Positions 3,979 to 6,853 of a stretch of DNA of 6,853 nucleotides are shown here, in pieces; the first letter of the stretch is position 1, and each line of letters opens with the position of its first letter. Source of the DNA: Oscillospiraceae bacterium (GTDB lineage Bacteria > Bacillota > Clostridia > Oscillospirales > Ruminococcaceae); the NCBI GenBank assembly GCA_018110855.1, contig JAGBFZ010000176.1, positions 1 to 6,853 of the forward strand, in the 5' to 3' direction. The notes below the pieces were generated by a model that saw only the letters and a list, made by a program, of their open reading frames with translations, was not told where the DNA came from and did not search any database. The translations under genes and the position numbers were made by a program.

Positions 3979-5613
3979 ATGCCCATTACAGAGCTTCTTG
4001 AAGAAAATGCCAACAAATACGGCAACGATGTTTGTCTTGTGGAGATAAATCCTCAGATACAGGAAACAAGGCGGGTGCTGTGGAAGGATTTCGATCTTAT
4101 CCAGCCTACATCGTCTCTTTGCTATCGCCGTGAGATCACATGGCACGTTTTCAACGAAAAGGCAAACCGTTTCGCTCAGCTTCTCCTCAGCAGGGGAGTG
4201 AAAAAGGGTGACAAGGTTGCCATTCTCCTTATGAACTGTCTTGAATGGCTGCCCATTTATTTCGGAATACTCAAGATCGGCGCTCTTGCTGTTCCTATGA
4301 ATTTCCGTTACAGCTCAGAGGAGATAAAATACTGCCTTGATCTTTCGGAGACGGACGTTCTCGTTTTCGGTCCCGAATTTATCGGAAGGATCGAGACTAT
4401 TGCAGAAGATATCAGTAAGGGACGCATTCTTTTCTATGTGGGCGGCGACTGCCCCTCCTTTGCCGAGGATTATGACAAGCTCACATCTAACTGCGCAAGT
4501 GTTTCTCCCGGCATCACTGTCACCGATGATGATGACGCTGCTATCTATTTTTCCTCGGGAACAACGGGCTTTCCCAAGGCTATCCTCCATTCCCACCGCA
4601 GCCTTATGCATTCCTGCATAGTTGAGCAGAAGCATCACCATCAGACAAGGGACGATGTTTTCCTTTGTATCCCTCCTCTTTATCACACAGGTGCTAAAAT
4701 GCACTGGTTCGGCAGCCTTATCTCGGGCAGCAAGGCGGTGCTTTTAAAGGGAGTCAGCCCCGAAACAATACTTGACACTGTTTCAAAGGAAAAATGCACC
4801 ATTGTGTGGCTGCTTGTGCCCTGGGCGCTGGATATACTTGAGGCTATCGACACGGGAAAGGTAGATCCTGCGGATTATGAGCTGTCTCAGTGGAGACTTA
4901 TGCATATCGGCGCTCAGCCTGTTCCTCAGAGCCTTATCAACCGCTGGAAGCACTATTTCCCCGAGCATGAGTATGATACAAACTACGGACTCAGCGAATC
5001 CATAGGTCCGGGCTGCGTTCATCTCGGAATTGAGAATATACATAAGGTGGGTGCTATCGGCGTTCCCGGTTACGGCTGGGAGGTCAAGATCATTGATGAA
5101 AAGGGTAATGAGGTCCCTCAGGGAGAGGTTGGCGAGCTTGCTGTAAAGGGTCCCGGAGTTATGAAATGCTATTACAACAATCCTCAGGCAACTGATGAGG
5201 TGCTTCATGACGGCTGGCTGTGGACAGGAGACATGGCTCGTCAGGATGAGGACGGCTTCTATTTCCTTGTGGACCGCAAAAAGGACGTTGTTATCAGCGG
5301 CGGTGAGAATCTGTATCCCGTTGAGATAGAGAATTTCATGAGCAGATTTGACAAGATAAAGGACGTTGCTGTAATAGGGCTTCCCGATCAGCGTCTCGGT
5401 GAGATCGCTGCGGCAATTGTGGAGCTGAAGGACGGCGTGGAGTGTACTGAGGAGGAGATAAACGAGTTTTGTCTTGCAATGCCCCGTTACAAGCGTCCAA
5501 AGAAGATAATCTTTGCTCCCGTTCCCAGAAATGCCACAGGCAAGATTGAAAAGCCCAAGCTTCGCAAAATGTACTGCGGCGAGAACATGGTCGAGAGAGA
5601 AAACAAGAGCTGA
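3979..5613 (+). CDS. AMP-forming acyl-CoA synthetase (acyl-CoA ligase)
   Basis: This 544-residue enzyme of the class I adenylate-forming (ANL) family should activate a carboxylic acid with ATP to an acyl-AMP, then transfer it to CoA, in the cytoplasm. The core motifs are all present: phosphate loop SSGTTGFPK (192-200); PPLYHTGAKMHWFG (232-245); NYGLSES (335-341), a variant of the usual YGxTE; LWTGD with D418; VDRKKDVVISGGENLYPVEIE (431-451), containing the hinge and the CoA-half motif; and the C-terminal catalytic lysine K522 in NATGKIEK. The N-terminal ITWHVFNEKANRFAQLLLSRGVKKGDKVAIL is typical of fatty- or aryl-acid ligases. Length is normal. The ATG lies 9 nt after AAAGGTGG. Motifs alone do not give the substrate; medium- or long-chain fatty acids or aromatic acids are possible. 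It is a single-gene unit, divergent from the symporter and closed by a strong terminator. Confidence 0.92.
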   Translation: MPITELLEENANKYGNDVCLVEINPQIQETRRVLWKDFDLIQPTSSLCYRREITWHVFNEKANRFAQLLLSRGVKKGDKVAILLMNCLEWLPIYFGILKIGALAVPMNFRYSSEEIKYCLDLSETDVLVFGPEFIGRIETIAEDISKGRILFYVGGDCPSFAEDYDKLTSNCASVSPGITVTDDDDAAIYFSSGTTGFPKAILHSHRSLMHSCIVEQKHHHQTRDDVFLCIPPLYHTGAKMHWFGSLISGSKAVLLKGVSPETILDTVSKEKCTIVWLLVPWALDILEAIDTGKVDPADYELSQWRLMHIGAQPVPQSLINRWKHYFPEHEYDTNYGLSESIGPGCVHLGIENIHKVGAIGVPGYGWEVKIIDEKGNEVPQGEVGELAVKGPGVMKCYYNNPQATDEVLHDGWLWTGDMARQDEDGFYFLVDRKKDVVISGGENLYPVEIENFMSRFDKIKDVAVIGLPDQRLGEIAAAIVELKDGVECTEEEINEFCLAMPRYKRPKKIIFAPVPRNATGKIEKPKLRKMYCGENMVERENKS

Positions 5614-5630
5614 TTTATTTTATAAAAAAT

Positions 5631-5666
5631 GCTGCCCCGCACTTATTATCAAAGGTGCGGGGCAGC
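5631..5666. terminator. Strong bidirectional terminator after the acyl-CoA synthetase
   Basis: GCTGCCCCGCAC (5631-5642) pairs perfectly over 12 bp with GTGCGGGGCAGC (5655-5666) around a 12-nt loop. TGTTTTT follows on the plus strand and ATTTTTT on the minus strand, so it can end both the synthetase transcript (stop at 5613) and the convergent membrane-protein transcript (stop at 5684). Confidence 0.92.
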
Positions 5667-5683
5667 TGTTTTTATTATGTGAT

Positions 5684-6853
5684 TCATCTCTTCTGGATAT
5701 TGCTGGAATAGTATGTATTTACTGCTTCGTTCTTAATAAGAATAAGAATGGATACAATGTTCAGAACAGCGGCAATTATTGCGAAAATGAGATGTCTCAT
5801 ATCACCGTCAATACCATTCTGAAGGGTAAACATGACAAGTCCCGGACCTGCATAAATGAGCGCCATTATGCCGTAGATCGACACCGAAAGCAGCTTGACG
5901 TGCTTTGATTTAATAAGGAGCAGCAGTGATGCAATAAGCATAAAGGGTGCAGCATATGGGAACCAGTTATAATTGCCCCAGTTCATTTCAAAAAAGCATA
6001 TTGCAGTGGATATGAGTCCCATAAAAATGGGAATGATGGAAATGGCAAAGCCCTTTTTGGCAATTTTCAGACGCTTTTCCTCAAGAAGCTTGTTGGCAAT
6101 GTTCTTGCTGGCACGGGCATTATAATTTTCGGGACGTCTGCTAAGATCCTCATCAAGTCTCTTACGCAGAATCCTTTTCTGATCGTCGTCAAGCTTGTCC
6201 TTTTCAAGGAGATCTTCTGCCTGTGACTTCGGCTCCTTGTATTCACTGCTGAGATCGTCAAGCACAGGACCGCTGCCGACTGACATTGCAAGATCATTCA
6301 TTTTGATGGATTCACGCATATTGCGGGCGGATTCCTCTTTGCCTGAACGAATGGGGGCAACATTTGATGTAAGGGCGGAAAGCTCAACAGAAGAAACATC
6401 TATCTGGTCAAGATCATAATCATCGGCAAATTCAAAGGTCGCATCGGTCACATCATCAATGGGGGCTTCGTCCTTCTCGATTATCGGCTCTTCTTCGGGC
6501 TTCTTTTCCTCTTTCTTTACCTCGGGGAGAGGGGGAAGCTCAAAATCATCATTGGAAGCAATTTCCTCCACTTCGTCCGGAATATCCTCGGAAACGGCAT
6601 TTTGCAGGGAATCTGCGGATACGCTTTCGTTTACGGAATCAAGGGAATTGTCAACGGTTTTCTCAGGAAGAGGGGGAAGCTCAAAATCTTCCTCTGCAGC
6701 GACCTCCTCAACTTCATCGGGAATATTCTCGGTTACGGCATTCTGAAGTGAATCTGCGGAAACGTTTTCCTCCACAGATTCAAGGGAGCCTTCTTCAGGC
6801 TTTTCGGGTATAGCTTTATGTGTGCTTTCCGTGAGCTTGGCAGGACGTTTTGG
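5684..6853 (-). CDS. Four-helix membrane protein with acidic repeat-bearing N-terminal region (start outside window)
   Basis: The frame is open to the right edge, so the 389 visible residues are the C-terminal part of a longer protein; a GTG at 6775 is internal (preceded in frame by EEGSLES) and has no reason to be the start. Visible residues 1-22 are Lys/Pro-rich (PKRPAKLTE). Residues 23-116 are two 47-residue tandem repeats. Residues 117-240 are acidic, then charged and helical (LLEKDKLDDDQKRILRKRLDEDLSRRP), and may form a coiled coil. A basic segment (LLEEKRLKIAKK) leads into four hydrophobic helices at about 268-288, 297-315, 319-344 and 353-373, and a short polar tail (SSNIQKR). There is no signal peptide in view. 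The long acidic part is probably cytoplasmic and could bind a basic partner or be phosphorylated. I do not recognise the family; clostridial zinc-ribbon membrane proteins with similar C-termini exist, but the N-terminus is not visible. The gene ends at the shared terminator. Confidence 0.85.
   Translation of the reverse strand, partial: PKRPAKLTESTHKAIPEKPEEGSLESVEENVSADSLQNAVTENIPDEVEEVAAEEDFELPPLPEKTVDNSLDSVNESVSADSLQNAVSEDIPDEVEEIASNDDFELPPLPEVKKEEKKPEEEPIIEKDEAPIDDVTDATFEFADDYDLDQIDVSSVELSALTSNVAPIRSGKEESARNMRESIKMNDLAMSVGSGPVLDDLSSEYKEPKSQAEDLLEKDKLDDDQKRILRKRLDEDLSRRPENYNARASKNIANKLLEEKRLKIAKKGFAISIIPIFMGLISTAICFFEMNWGNYNWFPYAAPFMLIASLLLLIKSKHVKLLSVSIYGIMALIYAGPGLVMFTLQNGIDGDMRHLIFAIIAAVLNIVSILILIKNEAVNTYYSSNIQKR
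6506..6787 (-). repeat. Two tandem 141-bp (47-residue) coding repeats
   Basis: Unit 1 (6787-6647) and unit 2 (6646-6506) are directly adjacent and in frame. Both encode SL(E/D)SV, then VSADSLQNAV, then IPDEVEE, then DFELPPLPE. The period is exactly 141 bp, seen for example in the shared words AGGGGGAAGCTCAAAATC at 6530 and 6671, while other codons have diverged. The ends of the units differ most (KTVDN versus VKKEE). The 22 residues before unit 1 end in IPEKPEEG, which faintly resembles the end of a unit, so more copies may lie outside the window. Confidence 0.9.

Noticed and set aside
4783..5208. Minus-strand open frame inside the acyl-CoA synthetase
   Set aside because: It overlaps conserved catalytic motifs of the synthetase on the other strand and has no initiation signals.
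5513..5908. Plus-strand open frame running across the end of the synthetase, the terminator and the membrane-protein gene
   Set aside because: It crosses a strong terminator and lies out of frame with, or antisense to, two supported genes.
6459..6746. Serine-rich plus-strand open frame with internal repeats
   Set aside because: It is the complement of the tandem acidic repeats; the repetition comes from the real minus-strand gene.
6773..6775. GTG as start codon of the acidic membrane protein
   Set aside because: The frame is open upstream to the window edge with similar acidic and Lys/Pro-rich composition, and the GTG lies inside repeat unit 1.

Overview
The window looks like chromosomal DNA from a low-to-mid GC Gram-positive anaerobe of the Clostridia, most likely Ruminococcus or a close relative in Oscillospiraceae. 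The reasons are strong AGGAGG-type ribosome binding sites, near-consensus sigma-A promoters, a small protein carrying the LPHHVS / RAAQFAxFAAL signature common in Clostridia, an XRE regulator with a two-helix membrane tail, and long terminator stems. The assignment is an inference from style and families; no rRNA or tRNA lies in the window. I see no transposon, phage gene, CRISPR array or integration scar.

Layout. At the left edge (minus strand) is a two-gene operon: a protein with an inactive receiver-like domain joined to an intact receiver domain (77-907), then a second gene (1-64, cut by the window edge) whose ribosome binding site overlaps the first gene's stop codon. The operon has a clear promoter (1012-1040), preceded by an 11-bp-period direct repeat that looks like an OmpR/PhoP-type site. 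Divergently on the plus strand come a 66-residue YolD-like small protein (1175-1375) and a membrane-anchored XRE regulator (1486-1938), each with its own promoter.

In the middle, a sodium:solute symporter of the SSS family (2009-3583, minus) converges on the XRE gene across a shared terminator. It is divergent from an acyl-CoA synthetase (3979-5613, plus). The 395-bp region between these two has a perfect consensus promoter for the symporter with a 7-bp-arm palindrome over its -35 box, a leader hairpin, a promoter for the synthetase, a repeated GGTTTAAAGC motif and a 9-bp-stem hairpin just before the synthetase start. The pair suggests, by inference, an importer of an organic acid plus the ligase that activates an acid with CoA, but sequence alone gives no substrate for either.

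At the right edge, a partial membrane protein (5684-6853, minus) has a very acidic N-terminal part with two tandem 47-residue repeats and four C-terminal transmembrane helices. It converges on the synthetase across a second strong bidirectional terminator whose stem resembles the first.

The genes are mostly ordinary families. The points most worth checking are the operator over the symporter promoter, the pseudo-receiver/receiver protein and its upstream direct repeats, the orphan YolD-like protein, and the tandem-repeat membrane protein. I do not see convincing evidence for a wholly new system.
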